A stretch of 64,000 bases of DNA from Rivihabitans pingtungensis (GCF_003201855.1 NZ_QJKI01000009.1:48986-112985); one strand, 5' to 3'; numbered from the stretch's first letter, positions 27,545 to 37,496 are shown. Program-made: numbers and translations. The notes: generated from the sequence alone by a model not told the origin.

Positions 27545-28069
27545 TCAAGGAGGCGAGGAAGGTTGGGTCGATGAGCCAGCCGGATTCGGTGCGGTGAGGC
27601 GATGGATCAAACCGCGAAAGTCGTCAAATACGGCCACGCTGCCCAAATACAGCAATACCGAAAGGCCGGTGATGATAAAAGAAGACAGCACACTGGACAG
27701 CAAGGATTCTTTGACAGCTTGCCAGGTGGTTTTTTTGCTGCCGTTCAGGATGTTTTCGCAACGCTTCACCACATCAGATTGTTGATACGCTTCGATGCCG
27801 CGACGTATTTCCTCACTGGCGGTGAGGTCGATGAATTCATTCAGCGTCCGCTCGGCCTCGGCCAGATAAGCGTCAAGCCGGGCTTGATCAATGCCAATAT
27901 GAAAGTACAAGGCCAGCTCTTCATCACTTGGCGCGCGTCCATGTTTGTCGTGAAAGCCGCGAATCCAGGCGAGTTTGTCATTTTTGTAAAACGTATAGGC
28001 CACCCGCCCGACAAACCCGGTCTGATCGTTGACCAGTCGATCAAAAGTTTGATGATGTGGTGTGGCCAT
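27545..28069 (-). CDS. hypothetical protein with one C-terminal membrane segment
   Basis: The 174-residue protein has an N-terminal soluble region (GRVAYTFYKNDKLAWIRGF, then a charged helix region) and one hydrophobic segment at about residues 125-150, followed by a Pro/Ser-rich tail. No family was recognised. It starts 8 bp after the small upstream gene, so both are probably co-transcribed. Confidence 0.65.
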   Translation of the reverse strand: MATPHHQTFDRLVNDQTGFVGRVAYTFYKNDKLAWIRGFHDKHGRAPSDEELALYFHIGIDQARLDAYLAEAERTLNEFIDLTASEEIRRGIEAYQQSDVVKRCENILNGSKKTTWQAVKESLLSSVLSSFIITGLSVLLYLGSVAVFDDFRGLIHRLTAPNPAGSSTQPSSPP

Positions 28070-28077
28070 GGTAAGCC

Positions 28078-28266
28078 TCAGTCCTTCTTGAATGGGCTCG
28101 ACGCAACTTGCGAAAAGTGGTGGTTCAGCTCGGCCATGGAGTAGTGCGAGCGCTCCAGGGTGCTCGCCACTGCCGGAGGCAGTTGATAGTCCGCTATGGT
28201 TTTATGTTGCTTCATGGCTTCGTTCGCGCGTCGAATAGACTCACGGCTGACGACGGTGGCGCGCAT
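28078..28266 (-). CDS. 62-residue hypothetical protein
   Basis: The basic N-terminus MRATVVSRESIRRANEAMKQ is followed by a segment with two short helices ending in FKKD. AGGAG sits at good spacing before ATG 28266; a TTG two codons upstream is an unlikely start. It precedes the membrane protein gene in the same direction with an 8-bp gap. The small-plus-membrane-protein arrangement invites comparison with toxin-antitoxin pairs, but no motif supports that. Confidence 0.6.
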   Translation of the reverse strand: MRATVVSRESIRRANEAMKQHKTIADYQLPPAVASTLERSHYSMAELNHHFSQVASSPFKKD

Positions 28267-28331
28267 CAGCAATCTCCTAGAATAAGTCAGAATATCAGGA
28301 TGTTAGTGCAAGACACCGGCTAAAACAAGCA

Positions 28332-28392
28332 CTTAGCGTCGCTCACAAAATTCAGCGCAACGCTCCTGCCACTATCTCTTAGCCTTGCCGCG
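28332..28392. repeat. partial copy of palindromic element family 1
   Basis: ACTTAGCGTCGCTCACAAAA and TTCAGCGCAACGCTCCTG match the left arm of the family; CTTAGCCTTGCCGCGCTA is a worn remainder of the centre. The right arm is missing, cut off where the SDR gene ends. Confidence 0.65.
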
Positions 28393-29136
28393 CTACTGCA
28401 CAATACTCCGCCCGCCATCCACCGCCAGAATCTGCCCAGTGACATACCCCGCCGCTGGCGACAGCAAAAATGCCACCACCTTGGCCAGGTCTTCGGGTTC
28501 GCCCACTCTTTGCAGCGGGATTTGGCTGAGGATGTGCGCGCGGGCGGCGGGGTCGAATACCGATTCGCCTTCGGGCCAGACATTGGCGCCGGGGGCAACG
28601 CCGTTGACGCGGATGGCCGGGGCCAGTTCCAGCGCCAGGGCGCGGATCAGTTGGGCGTGGCCGGCTTTGGCCAGGTTGTAGACGGTGTGGCCGGGCATCG
28701 GCCGTTCGGCGTGGATGTCGATCAGGCCGACGATGGCGCCGCCTTGGGCGGCCAGGTGCGGGGCGGCGGCCTGGGCGAGAAACAAGGGCGCTTTGAGGTT
28801 GGAGCCAATCAAATCATCCCAGTCGGCCTGGCTGATCTGGCCCAGCGGGGTGGGGAAAAAACTGGAGGCGTTGTTCACCAGCGCGTCCAGCCGGCCCCAG
28901 CGCGCGGCGGCGGCGGCCACCAGGCCGGGCAGGGCGGCGGTGTCCAATAGGTCGGCTGGCAGGCAGCAGGCGGAATCGGCGCGTTGCTGGTTGAGTTCGG
29001 CGGCCAGCGCGTCGGCGTGCTGGCGCGAGCCCCGGTAATGCAGCGCCACGCGCCAGCCCTGGCTGTGCAGGGTGCGGGCGATGGCGGCGCCGATGCGGCG
29101 GGCGGCGCCGGTGATGAGGGCGACGGGGGAATCCAT
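28393..29136 (-). CDS. pteridine-reductase-like short-chain dehydrogenase
   Basis: The 247-residue SDR has TGAARRIG at the cofactor loop, where the RR pattern is typical of pteridine reductase/FolM-like enzymes, NNASSFFPTP, and the YNLAKAG active-site pair. Such enzymes reduce dihydropteridines with NADPH. ATG 29136 (MDSPVALITG) has GGAG at proper spacing; longer starts do not. It is divergent from the MidA-type gene. Confidence 0.82.
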   Translation of the reverse strand: MDSPVALITGAARRIGAAIARTLHSQGWRVALHYRGSRQHADALAAELNQQRADSACCLPADLLDTAALPGLVAAAAARWGRLDALVNNASSFFPTPLGQISQADWDDLIGSNLKAPLFLAQAAAPHLAAQGGAIVGLIDIHAERPMPGHTVYNLAKAGHAQLIRALALELAPAIRVNGVAPGANVWPEGESVFDPAARAHILSQIPLQRVGEPEDLAKVVAFLLSPAAGYVTGQILAVDGGRSIVQ

Positions 29137-29258
29137 GGGCGACATCTCCGAAAACAGGCTGGGCGCGGGGGGCGCCGTCGGCAAAGCAGGCGCGGGCGGC
29201 TTCTCAACCCTGGCAAATTCGCCGACAATCAGCGGCCCACAGTATACCTGACACCATC

Positions 29259-30416
29259 ATGAGCGCCCTGCCCCTTCCCGACGCCGACGCCCAGGCGCAA
29301 AGCCAGCAACTGAGCGCGCAATTGCGCCAGCAGATTGCCGCCGCTGGCGGCTGGCTGCCGTTTGACCAGTTCATGCACCACGCGCTGTACGCGCCGGGGC
29401 TGGGCTATTACAGCGCCGGCAGCCGCAAATTTGGCCCGGCGGGCGATTTTGTCACCGCCCCAGAAATGACCCCCTTGTTTGCGCAAAGCCTGGCCAATAC
29501 CGTGGCCGCCGTGCTGACGGCCACTGGCGGCGATGTGCTGGAGTTTGGCGCCGGCTCCGGCCGGCTGGCGCTGGATATCTTGCTGACGCTGGAGGCGCGC
29601 GGGCAGTTGCCGGCGCATTACTGGATTCTGGAAGTCTCGCCGGATCTGGCCGAGCGCCAGCGCGCCACGCTGGCTGCCGGCGCGCCGCACCTGCTGGCGC
29701 GGGTGGGCTGGCTGTCGGCGCTGCCGCAGGGGTTTCGCGGGGTGATGCTGGGCAATGAGGTGCTGGACGCCATGCCCTGCAAGCTGTTGCACTGGCAGGA
29801 CGGCGTCTGGCAGGAGCGCGGCGTGGCCTGTGAGGATGATGGGCCCTTTGTCTGGCGCGATGCGCCGCTGGCCGAGCCGGCGCTGGCGGCGGCGATTGCC
29901 GCGAATGAGCCGCCGGACAATTATCTGAGCGAAGTGCAGCCGGCGGCGGCGGCCTTTGTGTGCAGCCTGGCCGACTGCGTGGACAGCGCCGTGCTGCTGC
30001 TGATCGACTATGGCTTTCCGGCCAGCGAGTATTACCACCCGCAGCGCCATCGCGGCACGCTGATGTGCCATTACCGCCACCACAGCCACGACGACCCGTT
30101 CTTCTGGCCGGGTTTGCAGGACATCACCACCCATGTGGATTTCTCCGCCATCTGGGCGGCGGCCGACGCCGCCGGCTGGCAGCTGGAGGGCTATGCCTCG
30201 CAGGCGGGTTATCTGCTGGACGCCGGTCTGTTGCAGGCGCTGCAAGCGCTGGAGCCTGGCACGCCGGAGTATTTCCAGGCGGCGGCCATGGCGCAAAAAC
30301 TGGTCAGCCCGGCGGAAATGGGCGAGCTGTTCAAGGTGATTGCCTTTAGCCGCCATCTGGCGCTGGATGCGCTGCTGCCGGGTTTTGCCAGAGAGGATCG
30401 CTCGGGCGAGTTGTAA
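29259..30416 (+). CDS. MidA/NDUFAF7-type SAM-dependent methyltransferase
   Basis: The 385-residue protein has the family signatures GPAGDFVTAPEMTPLFAQSL, the SAM loop VLEFGAGSGRLALDIL and IDYGFPASEYYHPQR. The eukaryotic relative NDUFAF7 dimethylates an arginine of complex I; the bacterial substrate is not established. It is divergently paired with the pteridine-reductase-like gene across 122 bp. Confidence 0.88.
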   Translation: MSALPLPDADAQAQSQQLSAQLRQQIAAAGGWLPFDQFMHHALYAPGLGYYSAGSRKFGPAGDFVTAPEMTPLFAQSLANTVAAVLTATGGDVLEFGAGSGRLALDILLTLEARGQLPAHYWILEVSPDLAERQRATLAAGAPHLLARVGWLSALPQGFRGVMLGNEVLDAMPCKLLHWQDGVWQERGVACEDDGPFVWRDAPLAEPALAAAIAANEPPDNYLSEVQPAAAAFVCSLADCVDSAVLLLIDYGFPASEYYHPQRHRGTLMCHYRHHSHDDPFFWPGLQDITTHVDFSAIWAAADAAGWQLEGYASQAGYLLDAGLLQALQALEPGTPEYFQAAAMAQKLVSPAEMGELFKVIAFSRHLALDALLPGFAREDRSGEL

Positions 30417-30433
30417 GGCCCGAGCGGCCTGAT

Positions 30434-32557
30434 TCAGCGCGGTGCCAGCAGTGCGGCATCCAGGAAGCTAGCCTGGCTACGCACATAGCTGGCGCGCAGG
30501 TGGTTATTGTCTTTGTAAATCAATTCACCGGCAGCTGAAGCAATCGGACAACGGCCAGCCTGACACAAGGCGGGCAGCGGATCGATCACGGTCACCCCCG
30601 CGCGCGCCGCCACCGCGCGCAATTGCTCGCGCAAGGCCAGCACCGCTGGCGGCAAGACAATGCTGACGTCGGACACCGGACGCAAGTGCAGGGCAGACCA
30701 GCGGCTGCCCTCAATATAGCGGGCGGGCTCCAATTGCATATCCTGAGGATTATCCAGCAGCAGATACACCCGATGGCGGCGGGCCAGCGCTTGCAATTGT
30801 GCCTGCAAAGAAGCGAGCGCAGCCTGGCGGCCTGCCTGCCCATCCAGCGCCAGCCGCTGGCCATTGGCAGCCAGCACAAAGCGCTGACGCGCGGCCTCGG
30901 CCTTAACAGGCGGCACAAAATAGCAATTCCAGCATCCGCCCACCACGACGGCGTCCACGGGCTGACTCGCCAGCACAGCTTGCGCCGCCCGCCATGCCGA
31001 TGAGCAAAACCCGCCGGTCGAATCCACTACTGATTCAATCGGCGGACAACCGCCAATCGTGCTCCACAACGTGGTGTTCAGCCGCTCGGGCGCCAGGCGC
31101 CGCAAGGCGGCCACCCTGGGCGCATACTGCTCAACATGAGAATCGCCCACCAGCAGGGTAACGCGCGCGCCCGCTGCGTCGCGCCGGACAGGATGGCCTT
31201 GGACCATCTGTGTGGCCATCACGCCGGGATAATCCCAGTCCCGGCTGGCTTCCAGCACGCGCTGCAAATCAGGGTTGACGTGACGAGGCGACACCCAGCC
31301 GAGCATGCCAGCCCCACCCCATGCAGCCAGCACCACAGACAGCGCCAGCAAAATCCAGATCGGGGCAGCCCCCTTGTAGCGATAACGCACGGGTTTTTCC
31401 AGCAGCTCGTAGGTCAGCCAGGCCAGCAGAATTGCCACCGCCACGGCCAGCGCGCGGGCCAGTCGATCTGGCGTGCCGTTGCTGAGCACATGCGCAAACG
31501 CCAGCAAAGGCCAATGCCACAGATACAGCGGAAAGCTGATCAAGCCGATGCCCACCATCAGCCGGTTGCTCAGCACGTATCGATTCAGCCAAGAGGCCTG
31601 GCCGGCAGCCACCACCAACACCGCCCCCAACACCGGCAAAGCAGCGCGCCAACCCGGAAACGGCTGCGACTTGTCCAGCCACAGACAACTGGCGGCCATC
31701 AGCGCCAAGCCGGCGAAGGACAGGCTATTGGCCAACCAGGTCGGGGGGGGCGCCGCACGGCCGGATTGCGCACGCAACACGGCCCAATACGCCAGCGCGC
31801 TGCCGGCCAGCAGCTCCCAAAAGCGCGTATAAGGCGCATAAAACGCTGCGGTGGCATCGCGTGGCGTCCACCATAAACAGGCCAGCAAAGACAGTACGGC
31901 CACGCTCAGCAGCGCCAACCACAAACGCAGACGGCTGCGCCAGCACAAGGCGATCAGCCAGGGCCAGACAATATAAAACTGCTCTTCCACCCCCAGCGAC
32001 CACAGGTGCAGCAAGGGCTTGGCTTCGGCTGCAGTGTCGAAGTAGCCGCTTTCTGCCCACAAGGCCAGATTGGCGACAAAGCCCACGCCAGACAGCACAT
32101 GCTTGCCCAATTGCTGATACTCGCCAGGCAACAGGATGAACCAAGCCAGCACCGAGCAAAACAGCAACACCAGGATCAGCGCAGGAAAGATCCGCCGAAC
32201 CCGACGCTGGTAAAAGGTCAGAATGCTAAAGCGCCCGGTTTGGGCTTCTTTGATCAAGATGCCGGAAATCAGAAACCCGGAAATCACAAAAAAGATGTCC
32301 ACCCCCACAAACCCACCTTTGAGCCAGACAGGAAAGGCATGGAACAGCACCACAGCCAACACGGCGATAGCCCGCAAGCCATCAATGTCTGGCCGATATT
32401 GCAGGGCGCCGTGCCCGGAGGGAAGAGTTGTTTGAGTCGTCACAGGCAATTCGCTTGAGTCTTGAGGCAACGTGATGCAACACGCTACCGACGGAGAAAA
32501 TCTGACAATGGTATGAGGATTGCCCGGCATACGACAAGCCAGACTTGCGCATGCCAC
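30434..32557 (-). CDS. acyltransferase-3/SGNH membrane protein (OafA type)
   Basis: The protein (up to 707 residues) has an N-terminal acyltransferase-3 domain with YRPDIDGLRAIAVLAVVLFH, some ten membrane helices and the RRVRRIFPAL motif. A periplasmic SGNH domain follows, with VGDSHVEQY and the closing DNNHLR (Asp-His). Such proteins O-acetylate LPS or other surface sugars. About 50 residues precede the conserved start and no ribosome-binding site is clear, so the true start could be further in, for instance a GTG about 120 bp downstream. Confidence 0.86.
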   Translation of the reverse strand: MACASLACRMPGNPHTIVRFSPSVACCITLPQDSSELPVTTQTTLPSGHGALQYRPDIDGLRAIAVLAVVLFHAFPVWLKGGFVGVDIFFVISGFLISGILIKEAQTGRFSILTFYQRRVRRIFPALILVLLFCSVLAWFILLPGEYQQLGKHVLSGVGFVANLALWAESGYFDTAAEAKPLLHLWSLGVEEQFYIVWPWLIALCWRSRLRLWLALLSVAVLSLLACLWWTPRDATAAFYAPYTRFWELLAGSALAYWAVLRAQSGRAAPPPTWLANSLSFAGLALMAASCLWLDKSQPFPGWRAALPVLGAVLVVAAGQASWLNRYVLSNRLMVGIGLISFPLYLWHWPLLAFAHVLSNGTPDRLARALAVAVAILLAWLTYELLEKPVRYRYKGAAPIWILLALSVVLAAWGGAGMLGWVSPRHVNPDLQRVLEASRDWDYPGVMATQMVQGHPVRRDAAGARVTLLVGDSHVEQYAPRVAALRRLAPERLNTTLWSTIGGCPPIESVVDSTGGFCSSAWRAAQAVLASQPVDAVVVGGCWNCYFVPPVKAEAARQRFVLAANGQRLALDGQAGRQAALASLQAQLQALARRHRVYLLLDNPQDMQLEPARYIEGSRWSALHLRPVSDVSIVLPPAVLALREQLRAVAARAGVTVIDPLPALCQAGRCPIASAAGELIYKDNNHLRASYVRSQASFLDAALLAPR

Positions 32558-32651
32558 CCGAGCGATTACAATTGTGTAATTTACATTATATTTATTAAAA
32601 TACTAAAATCCCATAAGCACCGCATTGAACACGCCGCAACCCCCCCAGCAC

Positions 32652-32771
32652 TTAGCGCCGCTCACAAAACGCAGCGAAGCGCACCTGGCTAGGCATGTGA
32701 CCGCAGACAGTACAAGCAAGTACGGCAAGGTCACACCACTACGCCAGGGAAGTTTTGTGAGCCGCTCTTAG
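32652..32771. repeat. full-length palindromic element family 1
   Basis: TTAGCGCCGCTCACAAAAC at the left and GTTTTGTGAGCCGCTCTTA at the right are imperfect inverted ends around a centre with CAGTACAAGCAAGTAC. The octamer CTTAGCGC occurs at both boundaries as a direct repeat (32651 and 32767). With 32558-32650 and 32772-32863 it makes up a 306-bp gap in which I see no gene. Confidence 0.85.
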
Positions 32772-32863
32772 CGCACCACCACGCCGGGCGGGTGGAGTCA
32801 GCCGCCGTTCACCCACAACGTAGCTGACGAGACAGCAAGTCTCTCTGGCCAACGGCACGCGGT

Positions 32864-34507
32864 ATGCGTTTTTCAGACAACTCCGCGATGGCCCTTATGC
32901 TCAACCGCCTTACCCTGCGTCAAAAATTCCTGCTGCTGCCCGTGTTGCTGTGCCTGGGGCTGGCGCTGCTGTTTGTGCTGCACGGCGTGAACAGCCGCCG
33001 CCAACAGGCTGATCTGGACTTTGTCCGCCAGCAGGGCTTAAGCCAGCTGGAAACCAGCCAGAACCTGCTGGCCCGGCAAGAACAAATCGTCAACCTGCTC
33101 AATAGCGCCGCCACCACCGGCGACGCCGACGCGCTGGCGCTGGCAAAAACCCTGCACGGCCAGCAAAGCCAGGCGCTGGCCACTTTGCAGAACGCCGACG
33201 GCGTGGCGGCCGATGTGCGAGAGGCCAGCCAGGCCTCGGCCCAGTATTTTGCCCAGGCCTACCAGATGGCGGAACAAATGGCCGCCGGCAAGCTGGACAT
33301 GGCGCGCGCCGCCGAACATGCCCAGGCGCTGAAATCCACGCTGGACGTCACCCAAGCCGCGCTGGGCCGACTGCGCCAGCACAGCCGCGACGGCCTGGCC
33401 GCGCGCATCGACCAGATCGAAGCCGACTCGCGCCGCTTTGGCCTGGCGCTGGGCGGCCTGCTGGCACTGACCGTGCTGCTGGGGCTGGGCGGCGCCTGGT
33501 ATGTGGCGCGCCAGGTGTCCAGCCAGGTGCTGCACCTGCGCGACAATCTGCACACCCTGGCGCAGGGCGATGGCGACCTGACCGTGCGGCTGCCGACGGG
33601 CGGGCGCGACGAAATCGGCGCGCTGGTGCACGCGTTCAATCAGTTTATTGCCCACCTGCACGCCAGCACCCGCCAGCTGGTCGAGCATATCGGCGCGCTG
33701 GATCAGGTGGTGGCCAGCCTGGATGGCTGCGCGCAGGGTTCGCAACAGCATCAACACGCCCAGCGCCAGGCGCTGGGCGCTACGGTGGACGGCGTGCGCG
33801 AGATGGTGGCCTCGATTGGCGCGGTGGCCGGCGGCGCTCAGGCCACTTCCAGCGCCGCCGAGCAGGCGCGCCGCCACGTCACCGACTGCCATGCGCGCAT
33901 GGACGACACCGTCGGCGCGGTGCGCCAGCTGGCCGATGGCGTCAGCCAGGCCGCACAGCGCATCACCGAGCTGGAGGCCACCGCCCGCCAGATTGGCGAA
34001 ATTGTCGATGCCATCGGCGATATTGCCGACCAGACCAATCTGCTGGCGCTGAACGCCGCCATCGAAGCCGCCCGCGCTGGCGAGGCCGGGCGCGGCTTTG
34101 CCGTGGTGGCCGACGAGGTGCGCAAGCTGTCGCAAGCCACCCAGCAATCCGCCATCGAGGTCAACACCCTGGCCAGCGACATCCGCAGCCGCGTGCAGCA
34201 CGCCGCCGCCGGCATGAGCGCCAACCTCACCCACAGCGAAGCCGGCGCGCGCAGCCTGGATGGCTCGGACCAGGCGCTGTCGGCGGTGGCCGAGCATGTG
34301 GGGGCCATGGCCGGGCGCAGCGCCGACATCGCCAGCGAAACCGCCCGCCAGCGCGACCGCGCCGCCGCGCTGGATGCTCAATTGGCCGAGCTGGAGCGCT
34401 CGGCGCAGGCCAACGACCAACACGCCCGCCAACTGGGCGACGCCGCCCGCCAGGTGCGCGACATCACCGCCACCCTGCACGCCCAGGCCACCCGTTTCCG
34501 TTTGTGA
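32864..34507 (+). CDS. methyl-accepting chemotaxis protein
   Basis: The 547-residue receptor has a first membrane helix at about 20-42, a helical periplasmic sensor of some 150 residues, a second helix at about 195-218, HAMP, and a signalling domain with [20 protein letters not shown] and [15 protein letters not shown]. No strong ribosome-binding site is seen; ATGs at 32888 and 32897 are alternatives. It is followed by a porin and a PstS-like gene in the same direction. Confidence 0.88.
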   Translation: MRFSDNSAMALMLNRLTLRQKFLLLPVLLCLGLALLFVLHGVNSRRQQADLDFVRQQGLSQLETSQNLLARQEQIVNLLNSAATTGDADALALAKTLHGQQSQALATLQNADGVAADVREASQASAQYFAQAYQMAEQMAAGKLDMARAAEHAQALKSTLDVTQAALGRLRQHSRDGLAARIDQIEADSRRFGLALGGLLALTVLLGLGGAWYVARQVSSQVLHLRDNLHTLAQGDGDLTVRLPTGGRDEIGALVHAFNQFIAHLHASTRQLVEHIGALDQVVASLDGCAQGSQQHQHAQRQALGATVDGVREMVASIGAVAGGAQATSSAAEQARRHVTDCHARMDDTVGAVRQLADGVSQAAQRITELEATARQIGEIVDAIGDIADQTNLLALNAAIEAARAGEAGRGFAVVADEVRKLSQATQQSAIEVNTLASDIRSRVQHAAAGMSANLTHSEAGARSLDGSDQALSAVAEHVGAMAGRSADIASETARQRDRAAALDAQLAELERSAQANDQHARQLGDAARQVRDITATLHAQATRFRL

Positions 34508-34566
34508 ACCCGTCTCACCCTTGCCGCGCCAGGCGGCTTGCCTGGGCGCGCTTTTTGGAGTCTTGC

Positions 34567-35763
34567 ATGAAACCCGTTCTTCCGCTGTTGGCGCTGGGCC
34601 TTGGCCTGGCCGGCGCCGCCCAGGCCGACGAGCCTATTTTTTCTGTGTCCGGTTACGGCACGCTGGCCTGGACGCAAATGTCCGGCGACAACGCCCAGTA
34701 CCGGGTGGGCACCGCCGAGCCCAATGGCGCCGGCCATGCCGGCAGCGGCGAAACCGACAGCAAGCTGGGCGTGCAGATCATCGCCCGGCCGACGGATAAG
34801 TTTTCCGCCACCTTGCATCTGTTGAGCAAGAAAAACGTCAACAACAACTTCAACCCGCGCGTGGAATGGGCCTACGGCAAATACGACCTCACCCCGGAGG
34901 TGAGCCTGCGCGCCGGCCGGCTGGCGCTGCCGGGTTTTGTGCTGTCGGATTATCTGAACGTGGGTTACTCGATGACGCCGGTGCGCGGCCCGGTGGAAGT
35001 CTACGCCCAGCTGCCGATTTCGCACTTTAACGGGGTAGACGCGCTGTGGCGCACCCAGGCCGGCCCGCTGGCGCTGACCGTGCAGCCGTTTGCCGGCCGC
35101 TCGAACATCCACGCGCGGTTTTCTGATCCGCAAGCCACCCGCGCCGAGGGCGACGCCACGGTGTATGGCATGAATCTGGTCGGGCAATGGGATGACTGGT
35201 CGCTGCGCATTGGCCGCATCGACGCCAAGGTGTCGCTGAACGCCGGCCCGGTGGACAGCTTGATAACCACGCTGCGCATGATGGGCGAAAACGGCGCCGC
35301 CAGCCGGCTGGAATACCAGGACAAACATTCTTCGTTCACCGGCCTGGGCGTGGGCTACGACAACGGCAAGCTGTTGGCGCAGGGCGAATACACCATCCGC
35401 AAGGCCGGTGGCTTTTTGGCCGACACCACCGGCTGGTATGTGATGGCCGGCTGGCGCTTTGGCAATGTCACCCCCTATGTGATGACCGCCCGCCAGCGCG
35501 TCACCAGCGACACGCAATATGGCGGCATCGCCAACCCGATGCTGTCGGCCTATGTAAACGGCCTGCTGGCCTCGGGCAACACCAGCCAGAAAAGCTGGTC
35601 CTTGGGCGCACGCTGGGATGTGGCCAAGAATATCGCCGTCAAAGCCCAGTATGACCGCATCCGCCCCGACCACGGCAGCGCCGCTGGCCTGTTGATCAGC
35701 AGCGACAGCAAGCCACTGTCGTCCCGTCATGTGGCCACGGTGGCCATGGACTTTGTGTTCTGA
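34567..35763 (+). CDS. outer-membrane porin-like beta-barrel protein
   Basis: The 398-residue protein has a clear signal peptide (MKPVLPLLALGLGLAGAAQA, cleavage before DEPIF), alternating beta strands typical of a barrel and a C-terminal Phe (AMDFVF) used for outer-membrane insertion. TGGAG precedes ATG 34567. The transported solute is unknown; position between a chemoreceptor and a PstS-like protein suggests an anion or phosphate compound, which is inference. Confidence 0.82.
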   Translation: MKPVLPLLALGLGLAGAAQADEPIFSVSGYGTLAWTQMSGDNAQYRVGTAEPNGAGHAGSGETDSKLGVQIIARPTDKFSATLHLLSKKNVNNNFNPRVEWAYGKYDLTPEVSLRAGRLALPGFVLSDYLNVGYSMTPVRGPVEVYAQLPISHFNGVDALWRTQAGPLALTVQPFAGRSNIHARFSDPQATRAEGDATVYGMNLVGQWDDWSLRIGRIDAKVSLNAGPVDSLITTLRMMGENGAASRLEYQDKHSSFTGLGVGYDNGKLLAQGEYTIRKAGGFLADTTGWYVMAGWRFGNVTPYVMTARQRVTSDTQYGGIANPMLSAYVNGLLASGNTSQKSWSLGARWDVAKNIAVKAQYDRIRPDHGSAAGLLISSDSKPLSSRHVATVAMDFVF

Positions 35764-35773
35764 GGAGCCGCCG

Positions 35774-36181
35774 ATGAAAACCCGCATTGTCTGCATGCTG
35801 CTGGCCAGCGCGCTGAGCGCCGCCGCCGGGGCGGAAACCGTGGTGGTGGTGTCGGCCAAATCGGCCGTGGCCACGCTGAGCAAAGAGCAGGTGGCTGATT
35901 TGTTTGTCGGCAAAACCCAGCAACTGGGCGGCGCCAGCGCCGCGCTGGTGGATCAGGCCGAGCTGAAAGAAGACTTTTACAGCAAGGCCACCGGCCGCAA
36001 CGCCGCGCAGATCAAGGCCACCTGGGCCAAGCTGTTGTTCACCGGCAAGGGCAATCCGCCCAAGGAAGTCAGCGGCAACGCCGAGGTGAAGAAGTTCGTC
36101 GCCGGCAACCCGGCGGCGATTGGCTATATCGACAAGGCCGCAGTGGATGGCAGCGTGAAAGTGGTGCTGAGCCTGCCGTAA
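35774..36181 (+). CDS. small PstS-like periplasmic substrate-binding protein
   Basis: The 135-residue protein has a signal peptide (cleavage after AAAGA), and the sequence KEQVADLFVGK, then NPAAIGYID, which recur in short PstS-like phosphate-binding proteins. At this length it is only part of a full binding protein, as in a known family of short forms. It starts 10 bp after the porin and has GGAG upstream. No ABC permease or ATPase is nearby. Confidence 0.78.
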   Translation: MKTRIVCMLLASALSAAAGAETVVVVSAKSAVATLSKEQVADLFVGKTQQLGGASAALVDQAELKEDFYSKATGRNAAQIKATWAKLLFTGKGNPPKEVSGNAEVKKFVAGNPAAIGYIDKAAVDGSVKVVLSLP

Positions 36182-36194
36182 GGTAAGCCAGATC

Positions 36195-36249
36195 AAAAAC
36201 ACCCCCTGCGGCAGCGCTGAGCGCTACTGGCCGCAGGGGGTGTTTTTTT
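36195..36249 (+). terminator. bidirectional Rho-independent terminator
   Basis: AAAACACCCCCTGCGG pairs with CCGCAGGGGGTGTTTT around a 19-nt loop and is followed by T on the plus strand and, read in reverse, by TTTTT on the minus strand. It closes the porin/PstS-like unit and probably also nemA. The DNA to 36344 shows nothing else. Confidence 0.93.
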
Positions 36250-36344
36250 GGCCAAGCTTACACCGTACCGAGTCTCTGGCTCAGCAGATGCAGACCGTGC
36301 AACAAGATCAGAAGGGGGCAGCCCACTGATCGAGCCGAGCACGC

Positions 36345-37451
36345 TCAGGCCGGCGAATACACCGGATAATCGGTATAGCCTTCCGCACCAGCGGCATACA
36401 CCGTGGCCGGGTTGAACTCCACCAGCGGCCAGTCTTCGCGCAGGCGGCTGACCAAGTCCGGGTTGCCGATAAACGGCCGGCCAAAGGCCACGGCGTCGAT
36501 CAGCTTGGCCTTGAGCAGGGTTTCCGCTTTTTCGGTGGTGTAGCCGCCCGCGGCGATGATCTTGCCTGGGTAGCGCGCGCGCAGGGTGTGGCGGAAGGCG
36601 TCGGACAAGGCTGGCGCGCCGGCCCAATCCGGCTCGGACAGGTGCAGATAGGCCAGCTTGCGCTTGGCCAGCTCGTCGGCCAGATACCAGGCCATGTCTT
36701 CCTGGCCGGTGTCGTCCAGGCCGTTGAAAATGCCCAGCGGCGAAATGCGGATGCCGACATGGGCGCTGTCCCATTCGCCAATCACCGCGTCCACCACTTC
36801 CAGCGTCAGCCGCGCGCGGTTTTCCACGCTGCCGCCGTATTGGTCGGTGCGTTGATTGGCCAGCGGCGACTGAAACTGGTGCAAAAGATAACCATGCGCG
36901 GCGTGCACTTCCACCAGATCAAAGCCGGCGCGGCGCGAGCGGTCGGTGGCCTGGCGGTAGTCTTCGATCAGGTCGGCGATTTCGGCGGTTTCCAGCGCGC
37001 GCGGCAGCGAGCACGGCGCCCGGCCCAATTGGCCATCCGGGTTGCGCACCGTGGCGTTGGCGTCGGCGGCAATCGCCGATGGGGCCACCGGGGCGGCGTG
37101 CTCCGGCTGCAAGCTGGTGTGCGACACCCGGCCCACATGCCACAGCTGCAAGGCCATGCGCCCGCCCTTGGCGTGCACGGCGGCGGTGATCGGCTGCCAG
37201 GCCTGCACTTGCGCTTCGTTGTAAATCCCCGGCGCGCCGGCATAGCCCTTGCCCACAGGCGAAATCTGCGTGGCCTCGGCAATCAGCAGGCCGGCGTCGG
37301 CGCGCTGGGCGTAGTATTCCGCCGCCAGCGCGCTATTGGGCACATCGCCCGGCTCGTGCGCGCGCAGCCGGGTCAGCGGCGCCATGACAATACGGTTGTT
37401 CAGGGTGATGTCCCCGATCTGCACCGGGGTGAGCAGGTGGTCTGCACGCAT
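36345..37451 (-). CDS. nemA: N-ethylmaleimide/alkene reductase, old yellow enzyme family
   Basis: The 368-residue FMN enzyme has MAPLTRLRAHEPGD, LQLWHVGRVSH, the substrate-binding HAAHGYLLHQF with its His pair, and GGYTTEKAE plus FGRPFIGNPDL for the FMN phosphate. It reduces electrophilic alkenes, quinones and nitro-compounds with NADPH. AAGGA precedes ATG 37451. Downstream of nemR with its own operator-like site. Confidence 0.93.
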   Translation of the reverse strand: MRADHLLTPVQIGDITLNNRIVMAPLTRLRAHEPGDVPNSALAAEYYAQRADAGLLIAEATQISPVGKGYAGAPGIYNEAQVQAWQPITAAVHAKGGRMALQLWHVGRVSHTSLQPEHAAPVAPSAIAADANATVRNPDGQLGRAPCSLPRALETAEIADLIEDYRQATDRSRRAGFDLVEVHAAHGYLLHQFQSPLANQRTDQYGGSVENRARLTLEVVDAVIGEWDSAHVGIRISPLGIFNGLDDTGQEDMAWYLADELAKRKLAYLHLSEPDWAGAPALSDAFRHTLRARYPGKIIAAGGYTTEKAETLLKAKLIDAVAFGRPFIGNPDLVSRLREDWPLVEFNPATVYAAGAEGYTDYPVYSPA

Positions 37452-37496
37452 GGAGGCGTCCTTTTTGTGGGTCAGGCGTTGAAAACAACACACCAA

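Noticed and set aside
27545..28266. toxin-antitoxin call for the small gene pair
   Set aside because: Arrangement is suggestive, but no toxin or antitoxin motif could be seen, so it is left as hypothetical.
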